From Comamonas antarctica (GTDB taxonomy: Bacteria; Pseudomonadota; Gammaproteobacteria; Burkholderiales; Burkholderiaceae_C): 64,000 nucleotides of DNA. Numbering within the stretch: the first letter of the stretch is position 1; each line of letters starts with the position of its first letter. A program made the position numbers and the translations under genes. The stretch is from the NCBI RefSeq assembly GCF_013363755.1, contig NZ_CP054840.1:1006001-1070000 (forward strand), read 5' to 3'. The notes beneath the pieces are model-generated. The model worked only from the letters and a program-made list of their open reading frames with translations, ran no database searches and was not told the origin of the DNA. Shown here piece by piece: positions 7,503-16,722 of the stretch.

Positions 7503-8486
7503 TCAAGACACCAGCTGCAAAGCGTGGTCCAAAGCACGCTGCTTGATCACAGCACCTTGGCCAAACCAAGCGCTGTCGAGACGGTTGTCTTGGCTGCGGG
7601 CTTGTTTTTCATGGTCAATGAACTCGGTCACAGAGCACAGCAAGCCCCAGGCAGTGTCTTTAGCGGCATGCATTTCAGCTCCCCGCCCATGGCCTTCGTA
7701 GAGCATCTGCACTTTCTTGAGTGCCCGCTCATTGGTCAGACCCACAGACAAGTCAGAGTTGGCATCTGTGTTGCAGATCACCTTGAGGAAGTAGTTCATC
7801 GCCTCGTGGGTTTTGACCTTGCGTTCAGCCAGTGTCTTCATGCGGTACATAAAGCTGTCCCACTGGCCAACTGCAACCCCCAACTGGCGTTTAACGGCCT
7901 GGGGATCAAACGAGGTGCTATGTGGCACCTTGACTGCACCCACGCCATCACGCAGGGCAATTGTCAATGTGTTGTTGCACACCACGCGCACTGTGGTTGG
8001 CATGGCCACCGTAGCCAGAGAACCATCACACGACGTAGCCAGCAACAAATAGCCGTTGACCACATCATTGCCTTTCAACGCAACAGATTTACCAGTGCGC
8101 GCCAATGCCCAGAACTTGCGGCCAGCTTTGAGCACGCCTGCAGTTTCCAACTCATAACCAGCTACTTCAGTCAGGTCGCGGTAGAACTCCAGTACCTCGC
8201 GGGGCTGAACCACGTTGTAGCGACTGCCCACTACGGACAGGGGTGCCTGCGTGTCGCTGCGGTAGAGCACCTTTTGTTCTGGAAACTCTTTGGGCTCGGC
8301 ATATAGACCAGATAGGCCTGTATTTCCATCGGAGGCGAGATAACGCACCGGCGTTTCCTGAATGCGCCAGTCCATACCCGCAGCTTGTGCCCAGACATCA
8401 ATGCTTTGTTTGGCTGGAAGGGAGTTGCCCAGTTCATGCCAAGGGGTTTGGCCAGCGTAGGCCATGGTTTCAATGAGGTGTGCCAT
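7503..8486 (-). CDS. DUF932 / phage-plasmid-like protein (TIGR03299 type)
   Basis: A 327-residue protein that begins MAHLIETMAYAGQTPWHELG, the hallmark start of the DUF932 (phage/plasmid-like TIGR03299) family. Further family features are LSVVGSRYNVVQPREVLEFY, RKFWALARTG and VRVVCNNTLTIAL. The molecular role of the family is not established; its genes are common on phages, plasmids and integrative elements, often beside recombination genes. Length is full and the frame is intact. It ends in a clear terminator at 7408-7425. Confidence 0.85.
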   Translation of the reverse strand: MAHLIETMAYAGQTPWHELGNSLPAKQSIDVWAQAAGMDWRIQETPVRYLASDGNTGLSGLYAEPKEFPEQKVLYRSDTQAPLSVVGSRYNVVQPREVLEFYRDLTEVAGYELETAGVLKAGRKFWALARTGKSVALKGNDVVNGYLLLATSCDGSLATVAMPTTVRVVCNNTLTIALRDGVGAVKVPHSTSFDPQAVKRQLGVAVGQWDSFMYRMKTLAERKVKTHEAMNYFLKVICNTDANSDLSVGLTNERALKKVQMLYEGHGRGAEMHAAKDTAWGLLCSVTEFIDHEKQARSQDNRLDSAWFGQGAVIKQRALDHALQLVS

Positions 8487-8557
8487 CAGATTTCTCCTTA
8501 ATTAATAAATGAGACGTATTCAAAAAAAGAATGTGAAGCGTCGCGCTAATAAACGAC

Positions 8558-8899
8558 TCAGACCTTAAAAGTCTTTCCGCATGCGCAGCAGCGATAGTTA
8601 TCAAACAGCACGAGGTCAATCTTGGCGCCAGCTTTAGCGCCAAGTTCACACCCAATGGCTGCAGCCGTCATGGCAGCAACCACGGCGCCGGCAACGCCAT
8701 TGAAAGCGAATCCTGCTGAAGCAAGAGATGTGCTGGGGGGACTCGCAATTGCTAGTCCTCTGTTCGAGGCGAGAAAGCCTCCTGCAGCACCGACAGCACA
8801 CCCAAGTACGGCACAGGCATATGTGACAGGTGTTCGATGGGTGACTTCCGCGTGCTCACAGAAGGGGCAAGACAGAAGCGAGGGTATGGATATTTCCAA
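8558..8899 (-). CDS. Small protein with split zinc-ribbon cysteines around a glycine-rich membrane-like core
   Basis: 113 residues, starting at TTG 8899 behind AGGAG. The N-terminus has SCPFCEHAE and the C-terminus has YRCCACGKTFKV, i.e. the two CxxC halves of a zinc ribbon. Between them lie about 75 residues of alanine/glycine-rich hydrophobic sequence (CAVLGCAVGAAGGF, FNGVAGAVVAAMTAAAIG) with glycine-zipper spacing. If real, the two termini could close a zinc knuckle on one side of a membrane hairpin. I do not recognise the family. It lies between the DUF932 gene and the tRNA, in the low-GC part. Confidence 0.6.
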   Translation of the reverse strand: MEISIPSLLSCPFCEHAEVTHRTPVTYACAVLGCAVGAAGGFLASNRGLAIASPPSTSLASAGFAFNGVAGAVVAAMTAAAIGCELGAKAGAKIDLVLFDNYRCCACGKTFKV

Positions 8900-8922
8900 A
8901 GTGGTCTCCTATACACAGCGAC

Positions 8923-8955
8923 AAAAAAGCCCCTGCGCAGATACACAGGGGCTTG
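8923..8955 (-). terminator. Minus-strand intrinsic terminator upstream of the small zinc-ribbon gene
   Basis: AGCCCCTG and CAGGGGCT arms at about 8929-8953, with a T-run on the minus strand. It shares the AAAAAAGCCCCTG and CAGGGGCTT halves with the terminator next to the tRNA at 9134-9155, so one may be a copy of the other. Confidence 0.6.
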
Positions 8956-9129
8956 AGACGTTGGGTTGGTGAGGATCTGTAGATGACCTCAGCTTCGTGA
9001 TATGTGGTTCAAAAAAATTAGAAATGAAAAAACAAGATTGCTAGTTGCAGTCCGATGCAGCCCGAACAGGACCGGATCAATCAGAAATCTAATGGTAGAT
9101 GGTATGGTAGAAAGACTAGGGTGATAAAT

Positions 9130-9155
9130 AAAAAAGCCCCTGAAAACAGGGGCTT
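9130..9155 (-). terminator. Intrinsic terminator after tRNA-Ser
   Basis: AAGCCCCTG-AAAA-CAGGGGCTT (9134-9155) followed by six T on the minus strand, 11 bases past the tRNA 3' end. Confidence 0.8.
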
Positions 9156-9166
9156 AGAAGTATTCT

Positions 9167-9254
9167 TGGCGGAGGCTGTGAGATTCGAACTCACGGACGG
9201 TTGCCCGTCGGCAGTTTTCAAGACTGCTGGTTTAAACCGCTCACCCAAACCTCC
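9167..9254 (-). tRNA. tRNA-Ser (anticodon UGA)
   Basis: 88 bases including an encoded CCA. The acceptor stem GGAGGTT pairs with AGCCTCC, the anticodon loop is CTTGAAA giving anticodon UGA, a long variable arm (GACGGGCAACCGTC) is present as in class II tRNAs, and the T-loop is GTTCGAATC. Its 3' end points at the low-GC region, the usual orientation for an integrated element at a tRNA gene. GC content rises sharply on the other side. Confidence 0.97.
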
Positions 9255-9302
9255 TGAAGGACGCAATTTTACACATAGTTCGGAGGCCGGCGGCCCACGG
9301 CT

Positions 9303-10856
9303 TCAGTTTGCGCCGCCAAACACGATACGGTTGCGTCCGGCCGCCTTGGCGGCGTAGAGATGCTGGTCCGCACGCGTCACCGCGGCGTCGATGCTTTCGC
9401 CGTCTGCCAGCACCACGACGCCTGCGCTCAAGGTGATGCCCGAGCCGTCGGTCGGGATACGGGCCTGCTGCGCGATCTGGCGCATGCGTTCCGCGACGAC
9501 GGAAGCGTTTTCCGGGACGTCCAGCACCATGAGCAGCACGAATTCCTCGCCGCCCCAGCGGCAGAACAGGTCGCTCTTGCGCAGGCCGGCCTGCAGGTTC
9601 TTCCCGAGTTGCTTGAGCACTTCATCGCCAATGGGATGGCCGTAGCTATCGTTGATCTTCTTGAAATGATCGATGTCATAGATCGCCAATGCCACCGCGA
9701 GGCGCTTGCGCCGGGCCAGGGCCAGAAGGGCCCGTGACTGTTGCTGCAAGCCGCGCCGGTTCAAGACCTGCGTCAGCGGATCGATCTGGGTCAGCCACTG
9801 GACTTCCGACACCGCGCGCCTGAGCCGCAGCGCCAGCACGAACAGGCCGCCCGACAGCAGCACGATGATCCAGGTATCGACGCTGCGCGCCGCGGCGGCC
9901 GCATAAAGGGTGTTGCGCGGGAGACGGTGCACCAGCGACAGATCGTCCTTGGCGACCTGGCTGTGCAGCCAGCGCGTGCCGTCGCTGTCTTTTTGCCACC
10001 GCAGCGTCCCGTCGGGCAGCGGCGCGCGCACCGGTTGGCCCGGGGTCATATCCGCCGCGCTGATGACCAGGCCCTCGCTGGCGTCGATCAGCAGGCTGCT
10101 GCCCGCGCTGCGGCCTACCGTGGTGAGACGCTGGAGCTTGTCCACGCCCAGGTCCAGCGCAACGATGCCCAGGAAGCGGTCGCCGTCATGGACCGGCTGG
10201 GCAAAAGTGACGACCATGCCCAGGCCGCCGGCATCGGGATACGGCCCGTGCAGCACGGTGCGCCGCGCGGGATTGTTGGCCGGGCCCGCGACGCTCCAAT
10301 AGCGGCGCTGGTAGAGCGCCTCGGAAAAATGCACATGCTCGTCGCCGGACCGGGAGGCGAGGTAGAGAAATTTCTGTGCCGAGAGGTAGTACAGGCGAAA
10401 GACGTCGGGGTCGTACTTGAACGCCGAGCGTATCTGCGGCGCCATGGCCGCGGCGGCCAGGATTTCGCGCTGCTGCTGCGGCGATGGCTGCTGCGGCATG
10501 GGGCCGGTCACCACGGCCGTGCGCTGCGCATCGCCTTCGTCGGTACCAGGCAGCACCAACGGCAGCTGGATCTCCCATAACGCGCCATGCGGCTGCGTGG
10601 CGGGCAGCGCTGTGGCGCCGGGTGCTGGCGGCGCATGGTAATGCTGGCGCAGCAGCAAGGACATGACCTCGAGCTTGTCGAGGTTCAGCGTCACGAACTT
10701 CTGCACCAGCGCGGTCCGGCTGCTGAAGTTGTGCTCCGCCTGGAGCTGCACTTCGCGCAGCTGATGCACGAAGGAAACCGCCGCGGCCAGAAGCATCACC
10801 ACGCCGCCCGTGGCAATCCAGAAGAACGCAGGTCGTCGCAGCAGGTTGGGAGGCAT
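9303..10856 (-). CDS. Membrane diguanylate cyclase (extracytoplasmic sensor + GGDEF)
   Basis: Makes cyclic di-GMP from GTP. The start is taken at ATG 10856 (MPPNLLRRPAFFWIATGG), which places the first membrane helix near the N-terminus; 517 residues. A periplasmic Cache-like sensor covers about residues 35-330 between two membrane helices (VVMLLAAAVSFVHQL and IIVLLSGGLFVLALRLRR). The GGDEF domain follows from about 360: DPLTQVLNRRGL, IYDIDHFKKINDSYGH and the active site RWGGEEFVLL. An RKSD motif five residues before the active site is an inhibitory I-site. The ligand is unknown. It lies between the tRNA and the urease genes and may be unrelated to either. Confidence 0.88.
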   Translation of the reverse strand: MPPNLLRRPAFFWIATGGVVMLLAAAVSFVHQLREVQLQAEHNFSSRTALVQKFVTLNLDKLEVMSLLLRQHYHAPPAPGATALPATQPHGALWEIQLPLVLPGTDEGDAQRTAVVTGPMPQQPSPQQQREILAAAAMAPQIRSAFKYDPDVFRLYYLSAQKFLYLASRSGDEHVHFSEALYQRRYWSVAGPANNPARRTVLHGPYPDAGGLGMVVTFAQPVHDGDRFLGIVALDLGVDKLQRLTTVGRSAGSSLLIDASEGLVISAADMTPGQPVRAPLPDGTLRWQKDSDGTRWLHSQVAKDDLSLVHRLPRNTLYAAAAARSVDTWIIVLLSGGLFVLALRLRRAVSEVQWLTQIDPLTQVLNRRGLQQQSRALLALARRKRLAVALAIYDIDHFKKINDSYGHPIGDEVLKQLGKNLQAGLRKSDLFCRWGGEEFVLLMVLDVPENASVVAERMRQIAQQARIPTDGSGITLSAGVVVLADGESIDAAVTRADQHLYAAKAAGRNRIVFGGAN

Positions 10857-11000
10857 CGGGCAGCAAGGGGAAAGGAGGCAGCGGATGCGCCCGCCCGAAA
10901 GCAAGTGCAGCAGAGGGTCGCGGCAGGCGACCGCCACCGATTCTGCTTGCCACGGCGAACCACGGTCAAGCGGCCCGCGCCGCGCCGTGGCATAGGGGCG

Positions 11001-11660
11001 TCAGGCCTTGAGCAGCCCCTGGGTCTCGATGAAGGCGATCACCTGGGCCAGGCCTTCCTGGGTCTTGAGATTGGTCATGGCAAAGGGCTTGAGGCCCTTG
11101 GGCGTGGTGCGCATGCGCACGGTGTCGGCATGCATCACTTCCAGGTTGGCGCCCACATGCGGCGCCAGGTCGGTCTTGTTGATGATGAACAGGTCGCTCT
11201 TGGTGATGCCCGGGCCGCCCTTGCGCGGGATCTTCTCGCCCGCGGCGACGTCGATCACGTAGATCGTCAGGTCGGAGAGTTCCGGGCTGAAGGTGGCGGC
11301 CAGGTTGTCGCCGCCCGACTCGATGAAGACGATGTCGGCATCGGGAAACTGGCCCAGCATGCGGTCGATGGCTTCGAGATTGATCGACGCGTCTTCGCGG
11401 ATCGCGGTATGCGGGCAGCCGCCGGTCTCGACGCCCATGATGCGTTCGGCGGGCAGCGCGCCGCTGATCGTCAGCAGGCGCTGGTCTTCCTTGGTGTAGA
11501 TGTCGTTGGTGATGGCTACGAGGTCGTATTGCTCTCGCATGGCCTTGCAGAGCATTTCCAGCAGGGTGGTCTTGCCCGAGCCCACGGGGCCGCCGATGCC
11601 GACGCGCAGCGGGGGCAGCTTCTTGCTGCGGCGGGGGATGTGGTGTAGTGGCGAGTTCAT
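11001..11660 (-). CDS. ureG: Urease accessory GTPase UreG
   Basis: SIMIBI-class GTPase, 219 residues, that powers nickel delivery to apo-urease in complex with UreD and UreF. P-loop [13 protein letters not shown] lies near residues 21-33, the nickel-binding Cys-Pro-His in [13 protein letters not shown], the switch region [13 protein letters not shown], and the guanine-specificity motif NKTD. Its ATG overlaps the stop of ureF by four bases, so the two are coupled. It is the last gene of the urease run on this strand; ureD is about 19 kb away. Confidence 0.97.
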   Translation of the reverse strand: MNSPLHHIPRRSKKLPPLRVGIGGPVGSGKTTLLEMLCKAMREQYDLVAITNDIYTKEDQRLLTISGALPAERIMGVETGGCPHTAIREDASINLEAIDRMLGQFPDADIVFIESGGDNLAATFSPELSDLTIYVIDVAAGEKIPRKGGPGITKSDLFIINKTDLAPHVGANLEVMHADTVRMRTTPKGLKPFAMTNLKTQEGLAQVIAFIETQGLLKA

Positions 11661-12439
11661 GATCGGAACAGTCGTGAGTACTGGTTTTCATGCTGGGCCG
11701 AAAGAATCGCCAGCATGGGAGAAAAGGCCTGGCGCTGCGCATCGGGCAGGGCCAGGGCGTGGTCGACGGCCGCAGGGATGGCGGCGCTGAGCTGCGACAG
11801 GATGCGCTGGCCCGCGCTCTGGCCCAGCGGCACGGCCTTGATCGCGGCCTGCACCATGTTCTCGGCCCAGCCGAAGCTATAGGCCAGCAGCGCCGGGCGC
11901 GCGCTGGCGCCGCTGAAATGCGCGGCCAGCGAGAAGGCCAGCGGGTAGCTCGCGTCCTGCGCCGCCAGCCATTCGATGGCATCGAGCCGCGCCGCGTCTT
12001 CGCTGTACTGGTTGCGCAGCCAGGCGATCAGCGAGCGGCCCATCTGCTCGGTCTGCAGGCGCAGCTCGCTGCTTTCGCGCGTCTCGCGCACCCAGGCATT
12101 GAGCGCGGCCAGGCGGCTGCGGTCGTTGGCGTGCCACGCGGGCAGGGCCTGGGCCATCGCTGCCATGTCGCCGCGCGCCTGGGTCAGCTGCAACTGCTGC
12201 ACCAGCCAGTGGGCGGCATCGGCTTCGCTCTGGACCCAGCCGCTGCTGATGGCCGCTTCCAGGCCCTCCGAGTACGAGAAGCCGCCGATCGGCAGCGCGG
12301 GCGAGGCCAGCCACATCAGCTGCAGCAGGCTTTGCGGCGCGACGGCGGGCGCGGCCCGCGCGGCAGCGGCCGCGGCTTGGCGCCGGCGCCAGGGCAGGGG
12401 AGCGCGTGTCGCGGTGGGGCTCGAGGTACGCAGGGCCAT
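11657..12439 (-). CDS. ureF: Urease accessory protein UreF
   Basis: All-helical chaperone of the UreD-UreF-UreG complex, 260 residues. The family signature is [20 protein letters not shown] near residues 38-57, followed by [11 protein letters not shown]. The first 37 residues are rich in Ala and Arg and not conserved, so translation may start later, but no better start with a ribosome site is seen. It overlaps ureG by four bases and begins nine bases after ureE ends. Confidence 0.96.
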   Translation of the reverse strand: MALRTSSPTATRAPLPWRRRQAAAAAARAAPAVAPQSLLQLMWLASPALPIGGFSYSEGLEAAISSGWVQSEADAAHWLVQQLQLTQARGDMAAMAQALPAWHANDRSRLAALNAWVRETRESSELRLQTEQMGRSLIAWLRNQYSEDAARLDAIEWLAAQDASYPLAFSLAAHFSGASARPALLAYSFGWAENMVQAAIKAVPLGQSAGQRILSQLSAAIPAAVDHALALPDAQRQAFSPMLAILSAQHENQYSRLFRS

Positions 12440-12448
12440 GGTTTTGGA

Positions 12449-13012
12449 TTAGTGCGCGTGATTGCAGCCCGGGCCATGCACGTGGCTGTGCCCATGGTCA
12501 TGGTCATGGCCGTGCGCGTGGCCATGTCCGTGGTGGCTGTGGCCATCATTGGTCACATGGCCGCCATAGGCGCCGCCCTCGGGCTCGAACGGCAGTTCGC
12601 TTGCAACGACCGTGAGATGCATGCTGCGCAGCATGTCTGCGAGCACATGGTCGGGTTCGATCTTCAGATGGTCGGGCTGCAGTTCGATCGGCACATGGCG
12701 GTTGCCCAGATGGTAGGCGGCGCGCATCAGGTCGAAGGGCGTGCCATGCGTGGCGCAGGCGGTGATGTGCAGCACCTTCTGCGGCGCGGCAATGACGCGC
12801 ACCATCGAGCCATCTTCGGCAATGAGCACATCGCCGCCGCGAACGGCCTGGCCGCGCGGCAGGAACACGGCCAGCGAGCGGCCTTGCGAATCGGTGGCGG
12901 CAAAGCGGCTTTTCTGGCGCACGTCCCAGTCGAGTTCGATGGTGGCGGCGCGCTGCAGCAGAACGCGCGCCAGGCCTTTGCCTTGGGGGATGAGTTTCTG
13001 GAGGGAGAGCAT
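12449..13012 (-). CDS. ureE: Urease nickel metallochaperone UreE with His-rich tail
   Basis: Dimeric nickel carrier, 187 residues. The N-terminal UreE domain begins MLSLQKLIPQGKGLA; the C-terminal domain has the metal-site stretch YHLGNRHVPIE. The last 35 residues hold a long histidine-rich tail (HSHHGHGHAHGHDHDHGHSH) with CNHAH at the end, which would bind several nickel ions. It lies upstream of ureF on the same strand and is separated from ureC by the antisense gene at 13160-13618 and a repeat hairpin, so its promoter is unclear. Confidence 0.96.
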   Translation of the reverse strand: MLSLQKLIPQGKGLARVLLQRAATIELDWDVRQKSRFAATDSQGRSLAVFLPRGQAVRGGDVLIAEDGSMVRVIAAPQKVLHITACATHGTPFDLMRAAYHLGNRHVPIELQPDHLKIEPDHVLADMLRSMHLTVVASELPFEPEGGAYGGHVTNDGHSHHGHGHAHGHDHDHGHSHVHGPGCNHAH

Positions 13013-13066
13013 GGGTACTTGTGGAGTGAGGTGGCGTCAGTGGGGCACTTGAGCGGGGACGTTCAT

Positions 13067-13126
13067 CCTTCGACGGAGCTCAGGACGAACGGAAATAACC
13101 GCCGTTCGTCCTGAGCCTGTCGAAGG
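13067..13126. repeat. Dispersed repeat, inverted pair forming a hairpin
   Basis: Arms CCTTCGACGGAGCTCAGGAC (13067-13086, continuing to 13092) and its near-complement ending GTCCTGAGCCTGTCGAAGG (to 13126) with a nine-base loop. This is the same family as the repeats at 21.9, 36.6-36.8, 46.6-47.1 and 48.2 kb. It sits between two divergent genes, ureE and the cyclotransferase. Confidence 0.8.
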
Positions 13127-13159
13127 ACGCTTTAGGGCGTAACGGCAAATCGTTTTAGC

Positions 13160-13618
13160 ATGTCCCCCATGACCACCCCGACCGAACTTCCTCCCCATAT
13201 CCCCTGCGGCTGCCCGCTGGTGGCCGTGTATGGCACGCTGCGCCGCGGCGGCAGCAACGATATCCGGCGCTGGCAGTCCGATGTGCGCTGGCTCGGGCAT
13301 TGCCGGCTGCCGGGGCAGCTCTATGACCTGGGGCACTACCCTGGACTGATACTCGATGGCAGCTGCAAGGTGCTGGCCGAGGTCTATGAACTCACGCCCC
13401 GGCTCGAGCGCGAACTGGACCGCGTCGAGGAAGTCTGGCCCGTGGACATCGGCGAATACGCCAAGCGCATCATCGATGTGGAGCTGCTGCCGCTCGATGG
13501 CGGCGACCCGCGGCCCGTGCAGGTGCTGGTCTACGAGGCGCAGCCCGCGGGGGTGCACGAGCGCGCGCTGATCGATGACGACGACTGGCTGGGCTGGTGG
13601 ACACGCCAGGAGCGCTGA
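13160..13618 (+). CDS. Gamma-glutamylcyclotransferase / AIG2-like protein
   Basis: 152 residues of the AIG2-like (gamma-glutamylcyclotransferase) fold. The substrate-loop motif VYGTLRRGGSND is near residues 21-32, then LYDLGHYPGLIL, and the conserved catalytic-type glutamate lies in VYELTPRLERELDRVEEVW. Such enzymes cyclise gamma-glutamyl amines or amino acids to 5-oxoproline. It is on the plus strand, convergent with ureC (19 bases between stops) and divergent from ureE, thereby splitting the urease gene run. A link to urease is not evident. An alternative start is ATG 13169. Confidence 0.82.
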   Translation: MSPMTTPTELPPHIPCGCPLVAVYGTLRRGGSNDIRRWQSDVRWLGHCRLPGQLYDLGHYPGLILDGSCKVLAEVYELTPRLERELDRVEEVWPVDIGEYAKRIIDVELLPLDGGDPRPVQVLVYEAQPAGVHERALIDDDDWLGWWTRQER

Positions 13619-13637
13619 AGCCGTCACCGCGCCACCT

Positions 13638-15356
<1,719 letters not shown>

Positions 15357-15357
15357 C

Positions 15358-15684
15358 TCAGCGTTCTCCAGTCTGTGGATCCAGCGCGCCCTGGACCAGG
15401 CCGCGAAAGCCGTAGACCAGGCGCGCGCCTGCGAAGTCGACCAGTTCGACGGTGCGCTGCTGGCCGGGCTCGAAGCGCACGGCCATGCCGCTGGCGATGT
15501 TCAGCCGCATGCCATGCGCCGCGCCGCGGTCGAAGTCCAGGCCGGCATTGGTTTCGGCAAAGTGGTAATGCGAGCCGACCTGGATGGGCCGGTCGCTGGC
15601 GTTGCGCACCAGCAGCGTGGTGCAGCGGCGGCCCGTGTTGAGGGCGTGTTCGCCCGTGTCGAGAAGCAGTTCACCCGGCACCAT
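15358..15684 (-). CDS. ureB: Urease beta subunit UreB
   Basis: Structural subunit, 108 residues, typical for the family. It begins [19 protein letters not shown], then [18 protein letters not shown] and [12 protein letters not shown] near the C-terminus. The gene lies 11 bases after ureJ ends and directly before ureC; the three urease structural subunits are separate genes, as usual in Gram-negative bacteria. Confidence 0.97.
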   Translation of the reverse strand: MVPGELLLDTGEHALNTGRRCTTLLVRNASDRPIQVGSHYHFAETNAGLDFDRGAAHGMRLNIASGMAVRFEPGQQRTVELVDFAGARLVYGFRGLVQGALDPQTGER

Positions 15685-15695
15685 GGCGCGCTCCT

Positions 15696-16304
15696 TCAGG
15701 CCAGCCGGGCCAGCATGAACACGCCCAGCGCGGCCGTGGCCGCACCGCCGAGCGCCGTGAGCAGGCGGTGGCGTTGCAATACGACGCGGCCCAGCGCCAT
15801 GCCGGCCAGGTGCAGCACGGCCGAGCCCAGCGCCATGCCGGCCAGCGCGCCAAACGCCGCGAGGCCGGTGTCGCCCGCGAGTTCATAGCCATGCGCCGCG
15901 CCATGGAAGAAGGCAAACACGCCGGCCAGCGCCGCGGCCGCGCCCCAGGGCATCTTTTTCTGCAGTGCCAGCAGCAGGCCCAGCACCAGCACCGAGGCGG
16001 CAATCATGGGCTCGACGCCGGGCAGCGCCAGGCCCGCGAACCCCGCGAGCGCGCCGGCCACGAGCAGCGCGACAAACGCCGCGGGCGCGCGCCAGGCCGG
16101 GCGCACCGTGAGTGCGCTCCATGCGCCCACGGCGACCATGGCCGCGAGGTGGTCGGCGCCGGTGAACGGGTGGGCAAAGGCATGCAGCGCGGTGTCGAGC
16201 AGGCCGTGCGAATGCGCGCCGCCCGCGGCCGGGTGGGCCAGGGCGGCGAGGGGCAGCGCGGCAAGGGCCGCGGCGGCGGTGGCAATGAGGGGTTTGGCTT
16301 GCAT
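15696..16304 (-). CDS. ureJ: HupE/UreJ-family nickel transporter
   Basis: Membrane protein of 202 residues thought to supply nickel (or cobalt) to urease. A signal peptide-like N-terminus ends in [16 protein letters not shown]; the family signature histidine/aspartate motif follows as [20 protein letters not shown]. Six hydrophobic helices are visible; a second conserved His motif is [15 protein letters not shown]. It sits between ureA and ureB, an arrangement also known from other betaproteobacteria. Confidence 0.93.
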   Translation of the reverse strand: MQAKPLIATAAAALAALPLAALAHPAAGGAHSHGLLDTALHAFAHPFTGADHLAAMVAVGAWSALTVRPAWRAPAAFVALLVAGALAGFAGLALPGVEPMIAASVLVLGLLLALQKKMPWGAAAALAGVFAFFHGAAHGYELAGDTGLAAFGALAGMALGSAVLHLAGMALGRVVLQRHRLLTALGGAATAALGVFMLARLA

Positions 16305-16325
16305 GGCGATGGCGGATGGGAAGTT

Positions 16326-16628
16326 TTAGACGATGGGGTCGTGCACGGTCACGAGCTTAGTGCCGTCGGGAAAGGTGGCTTCGACCTGGATGTCGGGAAT
16401 CATTTCGGCAATGCCGTCCATGACATCGGCGCGCGTGAGCACCGTGCGGCCCTCGCTCATCAGCTGGGCCACGGTCTTGCCGTCGCGCGCGCCTTCCATC
16501 ACGGCCGCGCTGATCAGCGCCATGGCCTCGGGGTAGTTGAGCTTGAGCCCACGCGCCTTGCGGCGCTCGGCCAGCAGGGCGGCGGTGAACAAAAGCAGCT
16601 TGTCTTTTTCGCGCGGAGTCAGTTCCAT
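16326..16628 (-). CDS. ureA: Urease gamma subunit UreA
   Basis: Smallest structural subunit, 100 residues, the standard length. It starts at ATG 16628 ([20 protein letters not shown]); the frame continues upstream but without similarity. Conserved features are [20 protein letters not shown] and [20 protein letters not shown]. First gene of the ureA-ureJ-ureB-ureC transcription unit. A consensus sigma-54 promoter lies 38-53 bases upstream of the start. Confidence 0.97.
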   Translation of the reverse strand: MELTPREKDKLLLFTAALLAERRKARGLKLNYPEAMALISAAVMEGARDGKTVAQLMSEGRTVLTRADVMDGIAEMIPDIQVEATFPDGTKLVTVHDPIV

Positions 16629-16665
16629 GGCGTAGATGCGAAGGCGGTGCAGATGCCGGGTTTGC

Positions 16666-16681
16666 AGCAAGGTACGTGCCA
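16666..16681 (-). promoter_or_regulatory. Sigma-54 promoter of the urease operon
   Basis: On the minus strand the sequence reads TGGCACG-TACC-TTGCT, an exact match to the RpoN consensus TGGCACG-N4-TTGCW, with GG and GC ten bases apart. Predicted transcription would begin near 16655 and give a leader of about 27 bases before ureA. A matched NtrC-type enhancer pair was not found within about 150 bases upstream. Confidence 0.8.
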
Positions 16682-16722
16682 TGCTGCGACATGGCATGGA
16701 AGCTGCACGCGGTCCGAATGCC

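Noticed and set aside
9055..9266. Short open frames crossing the tRNA-Ser gene
   Set aside because: They overlap the tRNA on either strand and have no ribosome site or similarity.
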